Under the pieces are notes generated by a model, which ran no database searches, was not told the DNA's origin, and saw only the letters and a program-made list of their open reading frames with translations. This document shows, one piece after another, positions 1 to 12,875 of a stretch of DNA of 64,000 nucleotides. The stretch comes from Physcomitrium patens. Its lineage: Eukaryota; Streptophyta; Bryopsida; Funariales; Funariaceae. The translations under genes and the position numbers were made by a program. The number at the start of each line of letters is the position of its first letter. Positions within the stretch are counted from its first letter, which is position 1. The stretch is taken from positions 2,276,904-2,340,903 of the forward strand of contig NC_037273.1 in the NCBI RefSeq assembly GCF_000002425.4. Reading direction: 5' to 3'.

Positions 1-2860
1 ATTCTAATATTTATAAGATATTTTTTGTAGAAATTTTAATCTTAGAAGAGAAATAATCAAAGATATGAATATAATAGAACTTATAAATAAAATAAAAATT
101 ATTTTATATTATTTTAATTTTATAAATTAAGAAAATATATCTTTAAAATAAAAAAATATAAAATATTTAATTGACTTAATATTTCTTGATTAACTTGATT
201 TAAGTACGTGAATTCATTTCGGTTTTTAAAATAAATTTTAAAACTTTACATTAGCTTCATAATATTTTTAGAAATTTAATTTTTAATAAATAAAATAATT
301 TATTCATTAAAAAAGTATCTTTATAATCTAAAACACCAAACATGTTTATATGCACTTTGATTCTAATCAATACTAGATTATTTCAACCACTATTTGTATT
401 TCAACTACTATTTGTATTCTAATCTATTTTAAAAGTGCCTAACAATGGTTGTTTTTATACTTCTTCTTTTAATTCCTTTTAAAATAAACTTGATATTAGA
501 TATTAGCTAATTTATAACTATCAATTTATCATATAAAGTTTTTTCTTATTTCATCATAATTTATAAAATTCAAGTTCTATCCTAAATTGATATATTTAAA
601 TCTATATTTTTACTTGTATTTACTTTTGCATTTTAAAAGTCATTTCTTATATTACAAGAGAGATTTTTTTGTTCTTAATTCTAATCAAGAATTTCAAGTT
701 TGATAGTAAAATTTGCATACACATGATATGATAAGTTGGATCAAATTATAATGTTTAGATAATTACTATTAAAAATCTTTAAATATAATATATTGCTAGT
801 ATTCAAAGTTCTATTATAACTAAAGTAAAAAATTATTAAGTACTGGCTTAGATTGTATAGTTGGTAGAATTATTGAGCTTTAGAAGTCAAAAAAGTAAAA
901 ATGTATATCATATTATAGTAAGTGGAGATGCAAAAAAAGAATTGTACATAAGAATATTTCAATATGTGGTTTATTCCTAAAAATACTAATATTAAATAAT
1001 CTCTAAATATACAAATAAAGAAGTACTAAATAGACCAATTTTGATTTTAGTATTCTTAACAATATCTATTGGATATTTTTATGGCTATTTTTCAATAGTA
1101 TATGCATTGTATTTATTTTTTATTTTTTTGGAAAGATAAAAATCTATCTTTATATACTTCAAAAATAAAAAGAACTTAGAAAAAACAAATCAATATTAAT
1201 AATATAATTTACTTTAGAAGAATAATAATCAAATCAATTTCTCTTAATTGATACATAATTTAGTGTTTGAAAAGTTTTTTATTTGTATTTATAATTTCTA
1301 TTAAATATTATGTGATTACTTATATAGATAATTGAAACTGTGTTATTGATTAACAACTTATAGCTGCCATCATAGTCGATAGTAAATATATTGTTATTGC
1401 CACCTATTAAGCCATCATATGGCCTAACAAGACAAGTATCTACATATCAATTGGACCTTGGTGGCTAAGCTAGTTGTTAGTGTGTTCAAACTAGAATGTC
1501 TATATTAATAGACTATGGACTTATGCTATAAGAACTAAAACTTGAGGCTCATTTCAAGTGGTTAGTTTTCTTGAATCATTGATTGTTGGATAGTAAGCTC
1601 ATATGTATTTCACATCATTATACTTCTATCCTAAAGCAATAAATATCTCATATTTTTTAGCAATTAGATGCCTTTTAATTCTCAATTCTTATATAATCTT
1701 TTTATTATCTTTTATATGTGAAAATATATTTGAAAATCATAGATTGATTCTAATTTATTATGCTAATAGTTTAAAAACATTAATTGTCTTATTTTTAGTT
1801 ATTAATCACTTAATTAATTTTTATGCTCTTTGATTTGATTGAATTGATGTATCAAAGCATATCTTTATTCTTCAATATTTTTTTATTTTTTAAAAGTTTC
1901 TTTAAATACTTTTAGTATCTTATAATTCATATTATGAACATTATATTTTATTGTAGATAAAGACTTTATTGTATTTATTTACCATACTTTTTAAGATTAT
2001 CACATTTATTTTCTATTTATTCTTCCTAATTACTAAAAAAATCAGTAATTTTGAATAAAATCTAAATATTTAAACTAAAATAATCTAAGATTGAAATTAT
2101 TGATTTTTCTAAATTTCTTATATTCCTATATTAAGCTTTCAAAGTACTAGAAAAAATATAAATATAAATAAAAGACTTAGAATAGAAGTAATATTTTTTA
2201 ACAAAGATAAGATGTCTATATTTTTGTTCATTTTCCAATCTATTGCTTGTACTTGTCAATTAATATTTTTCTCCATAATTATTATTTTTTCTTGTTAGTG
2301 GCCTATCATGCACTTCATGTCTACTTTACCTGTCTATACAATGTATAACATATTGTATAAAATTTATATGTTCTTATTTGTGAATTTTCAATTTCAATTC
2401 TTTTCAAACAAAAAAATAGATGTAATGCTTCTTCTACATTTTTATTTTTTATATTTTATATTTTTCATCTTTAGTACATGTTGTACTAAAATTATGAGAT
2501 GTCAACCTTAGAGGGCAATATAGGTTGAGACATAATATGAAAGTTTATCTTTTCTATCCCCAATTAGTATTTTTTATGATTTATAGTAATTTTTTTAAAA
2601 GCTAAAGATAACAAGTATCTAAATTACTATTATAAGAAGATAAATATTATATATTTATCTAAAATAAAAATTTTAAATTCAAATTATACTTGAAATGAAT
2701 TTACAAAATTTGAAAGTATTTAAGGGAGAGAGAGGGGAGGCTTTTTAGAGGCTTAATGATAAAATAAGGAACACAAAAAAAAAAATCTCTTATAAATAAA
2801 AGAAATAGCTTGTTTAAATCATGAATTATTTTTATTTTTATTTCAAAAATCATGGAAAAT
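1..2860. other. AT-rich intergenic DNA, no gene seen
   Basis: Very AT-rich sequence with only short chance open frames on both strands and no recognisable protein motif. It holds one diverged dispersed repeat (1370-1640, listed separately). Nothing else can be supported. Confidence 0.6.
1370..1640 (+). repeat. old dispersed repeat, related to 52620-52830
   Basis: By eye this stretch aligns with 52620-52830: both have a block around 'ttgaatcattgattgttgg' / 'ttaaatctttgatggttga' followed by a shared 'attatacttctat'-like block. The copies are strongly diverged and AT-shifted. The family is not recognised; it could be a decayed LTR or transposon end. Confidence 0.35.
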
Positions 2861-2869
2861 GCTATAACC

Positions 2870-2945
2870 TTAAATGGCAATGGGATTTAAATCCTAGACC
2901 TTCAAAGTCTAAGGCTTCTTATGCCCCTATGACTAGACCTTGTGG
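2870..2945 (-). repeat. tRNA-derived sequence (tRNA fossil or SINE head)
   Basis: On the minus strand there is an A-box-like TAGTCATAGGGG (complement of 2924-2935) and a B-box-like GGATTTAAATCC (complement of 2883-2894). Between them TAGAC and GTCTA (2895-2899 and 2907-2911) pair as a perfect 5-bp anticodon-type stem around the 7-base loop TTTGAAG, which would place UGA (Ser) as anticodon. No convincing acceptor stem or long variable arm is visible, so it is not a working tRNA-Ser. An A-rich stretch (AAATAAAAATAAAAAT) follows on the same strand, as in tRNA-derived SINEs. Confidence 0.45.
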
Positions 2946-3299
2946 AATTTAACTTTAGATTAATTATAATATTTTTTTCATAAAACTTATAAGCTTTTCT
3001 TGTTCACTAATCCATGGCAATAAGCAAATAAGAGGCAATTGACTTGATAGATGAAATTCCAACAAACAAGGGGCAACTAACCTAACTCCATGGATAAAAT
3101 TCTACAAAACAATTTTTATCCCATAACCCAATATGAAGGTCATTCCTTCTTACTAGATAGCTTTATTTTCCAATGAATTCCAAGTTGGCTCTCTTACTAG
3201 CTTCTCTATTTTCCAAACATCTTTCTCCCACCTATTCTCTCGCTCTAGCTCCCCAAATGTTCTACAACAAGCCACGTTTGGAATGAAATTCTCCCAAAG

Positions 3300-4199
3300 G
3301 AACACGTAAGGGCCGATGACCTCCGAGAAATTCATCCAAGTAGAATGGCACATTTACCGACCTCGAACTGATATCTGTATCCTCGTACCACTGTTGATAC
3401 CGGGAACATGTGAACACGTCGACAACGTGCTAGAACCAGGTATCAATAATGAAGAGAAAGTTCGCGGCGCTTTCCTACCAACCTTCGTCGCTGCGGTCCT
3501 CTTCGCGTTGCAGGGAATTTTGAACTCGCTTGAGCAGAAAGGATTTTGTCAATCAAATCTCTGAAATCTGCGCAACAATTTCCCTGCTTCGTGATCGCCT
3601 TGCTGTACCGTACGCGCAATTCCGATTGAAATCGTTTCCACAGTTTCGAGTTGAGTCTTCTGCAAGTTCCGGAGTCGATATGCGTGAAGAGTGAGTTTCT
3701 GTAGAGTTCGAGCTTGCGCGGTTGTGTTTGGGTGCGCTGTTCGTGAATTTGGGGTCAATCTGAGCTTTGGGTTTGTGTCCAAGGGCATTCTGTTAGTTCG
3801 GGTGCATCGGAAACTACATAGTGCCGTTTTGGCTCAGTTAGGATCACTTTCGTGTTGTTGTCGTGGTTTAAGCACACTTTCTGCGAGAAAGCAAAGAACG
3901 GTCGCAGGGTTTTCATCCTGTAAGAATTGCTTCGATGTTTCTTCTTTTCGCCATTCGAGTGATTATAGTCTTGGTTTTATTTAGCTACACTAGTCTTTTG
4001 GAGGGGTAACCTGTCTTATCTTGTCTCGTTGAATTTGAGTGAGTTTTTGGGTAATTTTGTTCATAATGCTGTTCACTTGCGACCAGGCTGTGGATCGGGT
4101 TGATTTTTAGGGGTTTTAGTCTTTAATTGGAACAGAGTCGGTTTCTTTTCCACAAAAGTGAATTGAAAAGATTGTATCAATATTTGTAGGTTCGTGAAA
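3300..4199 (+). promoter_or_regulatory. promoter and 5' leader of the PLAC8 gene
   Basis: Base composition jumps from AT-rich to mixed/GC-rich with many CpGs at about 3300, as at the 5' end of a host gene. The stretch up to the start codon holds several short open frames on both strands with no recognisable domain. A splice-acceptor-like 'atatttgtag' ends at 4189, ten bases before the start codon, and donor-like GTGAGT or GTAACC strings lie upstream (about 3688 and 4004). An intron in the 5' leader is therefore likely, but the donor cannot be chosen from sequence alone. Confidence 0.5.
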
Positions 4200-5409
4200 A
4201 TGAGTAGCATGGAGGAACAGGTTCTAGCAGAGCAAGAAGCTTTGCTCGCCGAATGCAAGTTGTATAAAGGGGAGAAAGAGCCAGAGACAAAAGAGGTAAA
4301 AACGGAGGATGAAGCTGCAGTTGTCGATGGTTTGCCTGTTGCTTCAACTGTTCTTGGTGCTCCAGTTTCTCGCTCTGATTGGTCAACAGGTCTTCTTTGT
4401 TGCTTTGGAAATGGTGGCGAGCACTTCACCAGCGATCTTCAAGTTTGTGAGTACCTGCGTTTCTGTTTTTCTTTGACGTGGTATTTTTATTTTTTATTTA
4501 TTTTTTATTTTTACAGTCTACGAGCATAGATATGTAATTACAAAACAGAAAGATGACGCTTCTGGTGCTTTGTATATTCCATTTAGGCTGTGACTTGTTG
4601 TCTGCAGTGTCAGATTTTGCTTCTCTGCAATATCTTGTTTGACAATTTTTTTGTTGTAACTGACATGGAACCTCTAAATGCTTTTCTACTTCACAGATGG
4701 CTTGATACACCCTTTGGAAGCTTTGATGTATGGTCTTTTGAAGCGAAAGTAACGTCATGTTCACAATGTTGCAGCGCTATAATAGCTATAACCTGGTGAG
4801 GCATGGCATAGCAATTAGCAGCTCAGTTGCAGAGTGCACATTCATGTTGATGATGTATCGGTAATTGGCAGGTGTTCTCGGGACATTTGCACCTTGTGTG
4901 CTGTACGGTAGCAACATGGAGCGTCTGTATCCCGGTGAAGAGGGCGCCTTTTTGTACCACTGCATGATGTACACTTGCCTTTCCCTTGGTGGATCTCTTT
5001 TGGTGGACGTAAACCTTGCTCCATTTATGTCAGTCGGATCACGCATGGATCTTCGCCGGAAGTATAACTTGCCGGTAATATTTGGTTAACCTCTTTGGAG
5101 TCTATTTTTTTATGTAGTACTCGATCGGCTAGCTCCATTGATGAAATCAAGTGAAGTGGGAATTTAGTCCTAAACCTGGTGGTGTTGATTCTGCAGAGTG
5201 CTGGAGGTTGCTGTTTCGGTGGTACATGTGATCAAGAAAGCGGAGTTGGATGTGCCACAGTCTGTGATGTTTTGACCCATTTCTTGTGTCACAATTGTGC
5301 CTTATGTCAGGAGGGTCGGGAATTGCGTCGGCGTACCCTCTCGCCGTCTTACCAGCCATACATGCCCATGGCTCCCCCTGTAGTGCAGAGTATGACTCCT
5401 CAAATGTAA
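4200..5409 (+). CDS. PLAC8-domain cysteine-rich protein (three coding exons)
   Basis: Host gene for a protein of about 220 residues in the PLAC8 family (plant cadmium-resistance, fruit-weight and cell-number-regulator relatives), usually small Cys-rich plasma-membrane proteins. Exons read as 4200-4446, 4872-5074 and 5197-5409, with GT-AG introns of 425 and 122 bases and consistent phases. The N-terminal ~58 residues are acidic and Lys/Glu-rich; the domain starts near Trp61 (WSTGLLCCF). Exon 2 gives the CVLGTFAPCVLYG block, a variant of the usual CxxxxxCPC motif, and a hydrophobic stretch at residues ~107-131. Exon 3 opens with CCFGG and carries the rest of the Cys-rich core (CDVLTHFLCHNCALCQEGRE), then a Pro/Met-rich tail. 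The start is the first ATG after the leader acceptor; a second in-frame ATG follows three codons later. No break is seen. The family is sure; the transported ion or exact role cannot be told from sequence. Confidence 0.92.
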
Positions 5410-5501
5410 AGTAGGCAGCTAAGCGAAAGTTGAGACATGCCTGATTCTATTACTCACTGAACAATTACCCCGTATGGAATATTGTAACCTTAGCTTAAGC
5501 A

Positions 5502-5507
5502 AATAAA
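5502..5507 (+). promoter_or_regulatory. AATAAA polyadenylation signal of the PLAC8 gene
   Basis: A canonical AATAAA lies 93 bases after the stop codon, in AT-rich sequence, a plausible 3'-end signal. Plant signals are degenerate, so the used site may differ. Confidence 0.45.
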
Positions 5508-5811
5508 TATCCATGTCGATAAACTTCAATTTAACTGCAATGTATAGCAAGTTCTTCAGAACTCCAAATGGCCTAGGGTTGGCGGTATCACTTATTGTCT
5601 ATTACAGACTAGATTGAATGAAACTCAAATTATGGACCAGGAATTAAAGTTTCAACTGATATTCAATTTTGTCACATGTTTTGATAAGCATTAATGCTTC
5701 TACCATATTTTTAAATACAAATTGAAGAGACTATACTTTGAATTCTTTCATTTTTTAAAAGCTAAATACAAACAAAAGACTATAATTAAAAAATACCAAT
5801 AGGAGAAAATA

Positions 5812-7888
5812 GGAGAATGTTAAAGTGATCTATCTTTTTATTATATTGATTCATCCTATTATAACCATTGTTAGAAAAATGGATCATCTCAAAAAACCAT
5901 TATTATAATCATGGCCTTTATTTCCACTTCCTTTGTTTTCAACCCCCTCTTCCATTTCCAACTCTCATATCCACCTTTCTTGTTTCTAGTCCTTGCTTCC
6001 TTTGTTTTTAACTCTCATATCCACCCTTTCTTGTTCCCATCATATACTCTCTCTATTCTCAACTTTCATCTTAACTTTCTTTGTTCATAGTCCTTGCTCC
6101 CTTTATTCCCAGTTTTCATCTCAACTCCCTTTATTTTCAACCCTTGCTTCTTCTTTTCCCAACTTTCATCTCAATCTCTTCCATTCCTAGTCCTTATTCT
6201 TAGCAAAATTGTAAGATTTGATTGAGCAAGTTCTTCTCCTTATATTTAGGTCAGCTTTACCAAAGCTTAGTAGATTTATCAATTTTATTCCTCTTTGGTT
6301 GAGTTTCTATTTGTAATTTTTATGAATTGTTGGATTTGTATCATAACATGTATTTTGATGGCATAGATTGATTTCAAAATGACATTGTGTATAATTTGCT
6401 ATTCAAAATTTGCATCAATATAAAGCAAATTTCATCCAACTCTTGGTTGCAATATAATACAATGGTAGTATAAGACTCTCTTTTTAGTTTTAGTTGCAAA
6501 ATGAATGTAGGATTTATCAACTTGCATTACAAGGACTTGCTAAAGGAATTTTGTCTCAATTTGCTTGGTTATCTACCAATTCTTGGCTTGTGATGACAAG
6601 TTAATGCACTTCCATTTTACCATGATTGTAGCTTATAGTGGTGAAATCCTATAATTTATAAAGTTGTTTTGAAATACACAGAATCAAATCCTTGAAATAG
6701 AAATATTTAAATATAGAATAACAAGCTCTAAAGGCACTGCAATGTCCTTATTGCACATTCATTTGTCAATGAGCTTATAAAGTATCCTTCTACTGCTAGT
6801 AATGTATGACATTGTACCAAAATCATTCATTAATTAACAATTGGTGGTACTTTTAATCCAAGTTATAGCTTCTCTTGTATTGAATCTGGATTTAGTCATG
6901 GGTAGACATGAAATTGATTGTAATGTTTATTAATATAGTAGAGTTATAGTAACTAGGTCAATAAATTGATTGATTGGTTTATTTCTTTATATATTTTTAT
7001 TGTGGAAGAGTTCAAGTTTTGAAGACTCAATGTTGGATATAGATATGTTGAAAGTCTGTGCATCAAATCTTTTTGCAAGTTGAGCTTGATTAGTTTGGGA
7101 GAATTCATATTTTGTTAGGAAATGATTTTATGAATCTCTTAAAGTTATGAATTTTGTAGCCTTCTATGATTTCTCAGAGATTGTGATTTCTTAAGAGAGA
7201 TAAGATAGCTAGGTTTGCAATAGAGAGCATTGTGTGGAGAAGAAGAGATTCTTTTTGAAGGTTTTCAAGATGCTTTATATTATATCTTAGAAGTAAAATA
7301 ATATGATGTAGCTAGTTTTGTGAACAACTCAACTTTACAACCTCCATATAATCATCCACTATTTTTTCAATGTTGCAATTTATCTATTTCAATATTTAAA
7401 ACATAATGTTTTTGACAATACCTGCAGTACGTAGCAATGAGTTGTTTGGATCAATGCATTAGAGAATAATCCTTCTTCTGTACAATTTGTAGTTGGTTTT
7501 CTTGTAAATAAAGACCAAACATTGTCTTTCTACCTAAATTAAGTTTACATTGTTGATTTAAGTTATTAACAATAGTGCTTCTTCTTATTTATTAGATTCT
7601 TATATAGATTACAATAAATGATTCAAACTAGAATTTCTTCTTCATGCATCCGACTAATTTTTGCCATATTTATTCCATGAAATAGATGGTTTAATTTGTA
7701 AATGGAGTTGAAAATAGAAGGAGTTGGAATGAGAGCTAGAAATGGAAGGTATGAGGATTGAAAACAAAGGAGGTGGAAATGAGTGCCATGACTGTAATGA
7801 TGGTTTTTATAGATGATATATTTTTTTTAATGATGGTTATAATAAGATGCATTAATTTAATAAAAAAATGAGTTATTTTCATATTTTT
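5812..7888. mobile_element. non-autonomous DNA transposon T1 with long CT-rich inverted ends
   Basis: The first ~190 bases (from GGAGAATGTTAAAGTGATC) match the reverse complement of the last ~200: both contain TTATTATAACCAT or a close variant, then TCATGGCNNTNATTTCCAC and a CT-rich block built on TCCTTTGTTTTCAA. The left CT block (5925-6200) is an imperfect tandem array of ~30-50 base units built on CTCTCATATCCACC and TTGCTTCCTTTGTT. The interior (6200-7690) is AT-rich and shows no transposase motif, so the element is non-autonomous. Related ends occur at 14299-14480 and 45500-45760. Superfamily is uncertain; the 8-base duplication of the second copy favours hAT, while long ends with subterminal repeats also fit Mutator-like or foldback elements. 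No clear target duplication is left here. Confidence 0.6.
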
Positions 7889-8171
7889 TTAAAAATATGT
7901 ATATAATATTAAAATTAAAATATTTAATATAAATTTTTTATTTATTAAATTATTTATTTATTGATCAAATATATATTTATATATATATATATAATAATAA
8001 TAATAATAATAAGATATATTTATTTACATAAAAGATAATTTTATGTTATATGATGGTGAAGGTTTTTTAAATAATATAATATTATATTAAAAAAGATAAT
8101 AAATAAGAAGATAAGAACTTTTATTTGTCTCTAAAAGATAATATATTTATACTTTTTTTCCATTTAAAACA

Positions 8172-8961
8172 TGTTATTGAGGATAAGAACTCAAAGAATG
8201 TAAATAAATAAGTTAGACATATATCAAAGAAAGATGACAAAAAATGAAAGAAGAAAATATGTATATCTAAGAAGAAATTGGAATGACTATTATAAAAGAC
8301 TAAAAAGCTATAGACTCTTGAAATTAGATTAGAAGCAAGAAATGAATTGACAAGAATAAAGAAGGCTTCATTCTTATTTCTATATATTATCTAATTAAAA
8401 GCTATGTACCATTATTCTATAGGATCTCTAATATATGGCCAACTTGTATTACAAGTTGGTCAATATATACAACATGTGGCCAACTTGTTAGCCACATTTT
8501 TAATCTACCATTCACCTATAGACTTATGTACATTCAAATCCATGTCTATGAAGCTTCTAAAAAGCTTTTCTATAAGATATTATATAATATATATACTTTT
8601 ATTTAAGTAATTATATATATTGATTATATCTATGACATTATTCTTGTTTTTAGAAACAAGTTCCACAAGGAGCAATGCTTGTATGTGTAAAGAAGTTTAA
8701 GATGCAATAAATTCTATTTGTTATACATTCTATTCTATAATCTTTGAAAGATAATTGATAGGTTTTTTCAGCCATTGATAATGTTGCCTACTAAGACAAA
8801 GAAGCTACCATGATATTTAATCATTGTTGATACTATTGTATGGCATGATTTTTTATTTGGAAATATACTAGGTACCTAGCTATAGAGAGTTTAGCTTTAA
8901 TTTATTAGACAAGTTCTAATAAGTGATGTATTCTTTCTATAGAAGCTAAATAAATATAATA

Positions 8962-9000
<39 letters not shown>

Positions 9001-9357
9001 CTGATAAAATCCTTCTATATTTAAGAAGCTTTATACAAAAGGCTTTCTAAAGCATTTAGAAATTTCTTAACATCCTTTGCTATACTAAATCATAACTAAA
9101 TTATTTGCTAATAAGCTTAATTTCTAATAAGCTCAAAGAAAATACATAATTTTCTTATAAAAATCTATCTCTATACTATAATTTTGTCATAGCTCCACAT
9201 CTCCATCTTTAACATGTATATAAAGTCATAGCTTCCAAAATTCCCTCTACTTTGCATAAAATGCCCAAATTATAGCAAAAGCTTTTAAAAATATTTTTCT
9301 CCCATAAAGGATTTTTTTCTCCAAAATTTAGAAATTCATATCTCTTGATTCAACCAT

Positions 9358-9400
<43 letters not shown>

Positions 9401-12288
9401 TCTAAATAATGTAGATTTTATCCTTAAGCTTTATTAAAAATCCAATAAACTATAAATCTACTACAAATTATTTGGCATCTTAGAAATCCTAATAGGTCCT
9501 TCAAACCTTAATTTATAAGCACTTGAGTACTATTTTCTCTACTTCTCAAAAATCCATAATCTAAATTCGACAATTTTTTTGTATAAAACTTATTGACATA
9601 ATAATACATATTCTTGGAAATGATTAGCCAAAATCTTGCCAATTTGCTCAAGATATAGCTCAAAATACAACCACTAGTAAATTAGGTCACTTATTGTCAT
9701 TAGATTACAAGCACTAACTTCAAATTCCTATATCTCCTTCATTCTAGTTTAGAATTTATTAAAAAATATGTAAAAAGTTTATTTAAGAAAGTGCTCTCTC
9801 CAACCTTAATTTCCGATCCTTTATTTCTTTCTATATGTGTGTGTTATGTCCAAAAGAATGATAATAGATAAAAAAATCAACTCCTTAACTTTGAGCACCT
9901 ATATCTCTCTCATAAAAACTTCAAATCACTCAAATTTTGTACCAAAACCATAGCCAAAAACCTAAACTTCTTTATTCTAGCCTTTTAAGTTCAAATGGCT
10001 TCGAAATAATATTCATAGTTCCTAATTCCTAATAAGGCCTGAAGCAGCCTCCTTGAAGTCCATTGGATATGAATTTTGGCCAATAAGAATGGAGATTTTC
10101 ATCATCTATCTCCATTCATCCAAATGGATGCATTAACTACTCTTTTTGCTATCAAAATCCTTCTTCAACTTTTTTTTTATAAGATCTACATAATATATGC
10201 CCTAACCACTAAATAAAAGAAATAAAACCAGATTTCAAAAATCACCAATGTCTAGTAAAGGTAGCTCTATATATATAAAACTATTATCAATATAAAATCA
10301 ACTTCAATAATAGATCTTTTAAACTAACTACTTCAAAGTAATAATCTAACCATATTTTGTGACTAACTAAAATCTAATAATGTAGTTCTTATCACATTAT
10401 ATTATAAATTATACATTAAATATCTATATGCATTATTTTCATATACTAGCTAAAGTACAATATGACAATGCCTTTATAACTTCTTTTAAACAAAATAATT
10501 AGAACACCATAAAAAATTATTTTTATCTTTAAAAATATTTCCAAACATCAAGAATCTTTTATAAGGTTATGATACCAAATACATTCTAATTAGCCATTTA
10601 TTTGAAATAGAGCATATGACTCTTTATGTTCTTTTTTTCTATCATATAGTCTTGAAGGTTTTTACAATCATAATATTATATTTGATAACTAAGTAATTAA
10701 AATCTCTTGAGTTGAATTTGCTTATTGTTGATTTTTCATCTCTTTGGCACCATAAATATAAAAAAACTACAAATAAAGATAGAAGATATAATGCAATCTT
10801 TATTGACCTTGTTTTATTTTATAGATTTTTTTTTTAATTCTTTATCTTAATTTTAATGGATATTATTAATAAAAGAATTAATCTTTTTTATCTCATTTAT
10901 AAGATTCTTAGATAGTTCTCATGTATATTTACTAATATCATATTTACCTCAATGCATAAGATATTTTAACATATTTTGGCATTGTCTTAAATTTAAGACC
11001 TCTTCTATTTTAAAATCATAATTTTTGTCCATTTTTATAGAAAGATATATCATGTATCTTTTTTTAAATATATTCATTGTCTTGTATGGCTCAAAAAGAG
11101 TTGTATGAAATAAATAATGGATTTTTATAAATTCTAATAGGTATAATTGATATACAACTAGAATGATTTGTTTGCAAATAAAAAATGGTCCAAATCTTCA
11201 ATGATCCAACTTTTCACAAGAAAAAATAATCTTAGTATTACTAAAAATATCCATACCTTATTATAACATGGAATTGAGGTTTTTTTTTGCTATTTGCATT
11301 TGTATTGATATTCTATTTTAAATTGTACCTTTATTGTTATATACATTTTTCATAATAACTTATCAAATCTTTTGCTATAGAATTATCAACTTTTGCAAAG
11401 TCAAAGTATCAAATTATAGATGATAATCATAATTAATATAAAATAATAATTATTAAATAGAAGAATGTATTATTTTATTGTATATAAACTTTACTAATAG
11501 CAAAAGCAGTTGAAAAATTATAATAAGCTAAAAACATATATAATTATATTTCATCTTCTCGAAGATATGAGTGTTTCTTGAAATAGAATAGATTATTTTT
11601 AAACTCAAATTTAGAAGTATTATGAAATTTAGAAGAATTATTATTAGTATTATCAGCAAGAAGATCTAAATACAAACTTAATTAGACTTGATGAAGGAAG
11701 GTTTAATCAACAACTAATATTGATTTCATTGCTTTAAGATGAAATAGATCTAGCTTCAAAAAAATAATTTGTTGTTAATCAAAATTTTTATTTTTTTCTT
11801 TTGACATAAGATAAAAAAGCTTAGAAAGGACATTAGATAAATCTTCTTATTTTCTTAGCCAATATGTAATATTAAATATAAATTTTAACAAAGATATGTT
11901 TTAAAAAATTTGGCAATAATTCAAAATACATACTAATATAAAGTACTTGAGGTTCTTGTCATATATATAAATAATAACTAGAATAAAAACACCTTCTAAA
12001 TAATTGTGCCATTCTTAAAAAGAACTAAAAATTACAAGAAATTCTTTGTCATAGATCTTATAATTGATTTCACTTGCAAAAAAAAATTCTTATATAAAAA
12101 GCTACCATGTGACATTGGATTTTGCATAAAATATCTAAAAAATAAGCTAATGCTCTTCAATGTAGAAATGCAAAAACTTTGTGATTTTTAGATTCTAAAC
12201 AAATATTTATTGTAAAATAAGAAGAAGGTATATATATAAAAATAAGACCTTCATTAAGTGTTGTATAAGATAACAATTGCTATTGTAT
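8172..12288 (-). mobile_element. decayed chromovirus copy 3 (Ty3/Gypsy), minus strand
   Basis: Starts with a full-length but diverged chromovirus LTR (8172-8637, TGTT...GACA). Inward follow, on the minus strand, the counterpart of the post-pol open frame of copy 1 (8638-8836 and 10468-10740), then pol and protease-like remains to about 12288. Element D1 is inserted at 8837-10467. The internal region is much shorter than in copy 1 and no open frame of useful length survives, so it is broken many times over. The right-hand LTR is not found in its expected place; insertion E1 and a reversed LTR piece follow instead. It is old, heavily AT-shifted by transitions. Confidence 0.75.
8837..10467. mobile_element. 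insertion D1, probable solo LTR of an unassigned retroelement
   Basis: This 1,631-base block interrupts chromovirus copy 3: copy-3 sequence runs up to 8836 and resumes at 10468 at the matching point of the family. It begins TGTATGGCATGATT and ends TATGACA, the TG...CA form of an LTR, and has no coding motif, so a solo LTR is likeliest. A 34-base T run (9362-9395) and a TA microsatellite (about 8966-8998) lie inside. Its first ~125 bases recur at 60393-60520. The flanks do not show a clean target duplication. Confidence 0.5.
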
Positions 12289-12545
12289 TCTAATACAATT
12301 ACATGATGAAAGATAAAAATATTGAATCTATTATAAAACACCAAGCTAAGTAATATAGTAGCAAAATGTGAAAAAAAGATAGGGAGGTAATAAAAATATT
12401 TAGTATTAATATTGTCTTTTTATAAAAAGACTTCATCTTATTTTGTATAGCCATAAATGAAACAAAATAAAGTAGATTAGAAAAATAAATAATATGAATA
12501 TCTTTAAAAAAAATTAAAAGTAGTTTATAGCAAAAATTATCTTAA
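12289..12545. mobile_element. fragment of insertion family E
   Basis: Aligns with the first ~210 bases of the E insertion at 60866 (shared blocks: TTACATGATGAAAGATAA, then a TTTTTA-rich block, then CATAAATGAAACAAAATAA). It abuts the end of chromovirus copy 3 on the left and a reversed chromovirus LTR piece on the right, so it is truncated or interrupted. Confidence 0.5.
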
Positions 12546-12554
12546 GAAAAAAAA

Positions 12555-12875
12555 ACTATATAGTGCACAGATAGATAACTTGTCTTGTAAGTTAAGTCAT
12601 GTGTTTAGCAAAGTCAACATGTATTGGAGGTTCTATAAAATATTGCAATGTATCTTTTAGTTAGAGAGTATATTTGGAGGCAAGAGTGGAGCCTTTTTCA
12701 CTCTTATCAATGCCTTTTTAGACTTTAATCTTATTTTAAGACTTTTTAGTCTTCTTGTCTTTGGCAATAGCCATTTTAGTTTAATATTAAATCACCTTTG
12801 AATGTATTTCTAGTCTTTTTGAGTGACACAAGATTTTATTGATCTTTTAATTCTTTAATGTTCATGTCTTTGACA
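12555..12875 (+). repeat. truncated chromovirus LTR, opposite orientation
   Basis: The reverse complement of this stretch matches the copy-2 type LTR: it contains the reversed palindrome block (CAAGAGTGGAGCC...CACTCTTATC), the reversed 'aatggctatt' block, and ends in TCTTTGACA, the complement of the LTR start. About 220 bases of the LTR are missing on the left side. Its orientation is opposite to copy 3. Confidence 0.6.

Noticed and set aside
2870-2945. A working tRNA-Ser gene
   Set aside because: The acceptor stem and the long variable arm of Ser tRNAs are missing and the B box is off consensus.
3153-3564. Overlapping 66- and 82-codon frames ahead of the PLAC8 gene
   Set aside because: No recognised motif, opposite strands, and they lie in the promoter/leader transition where composition alone opens frames.
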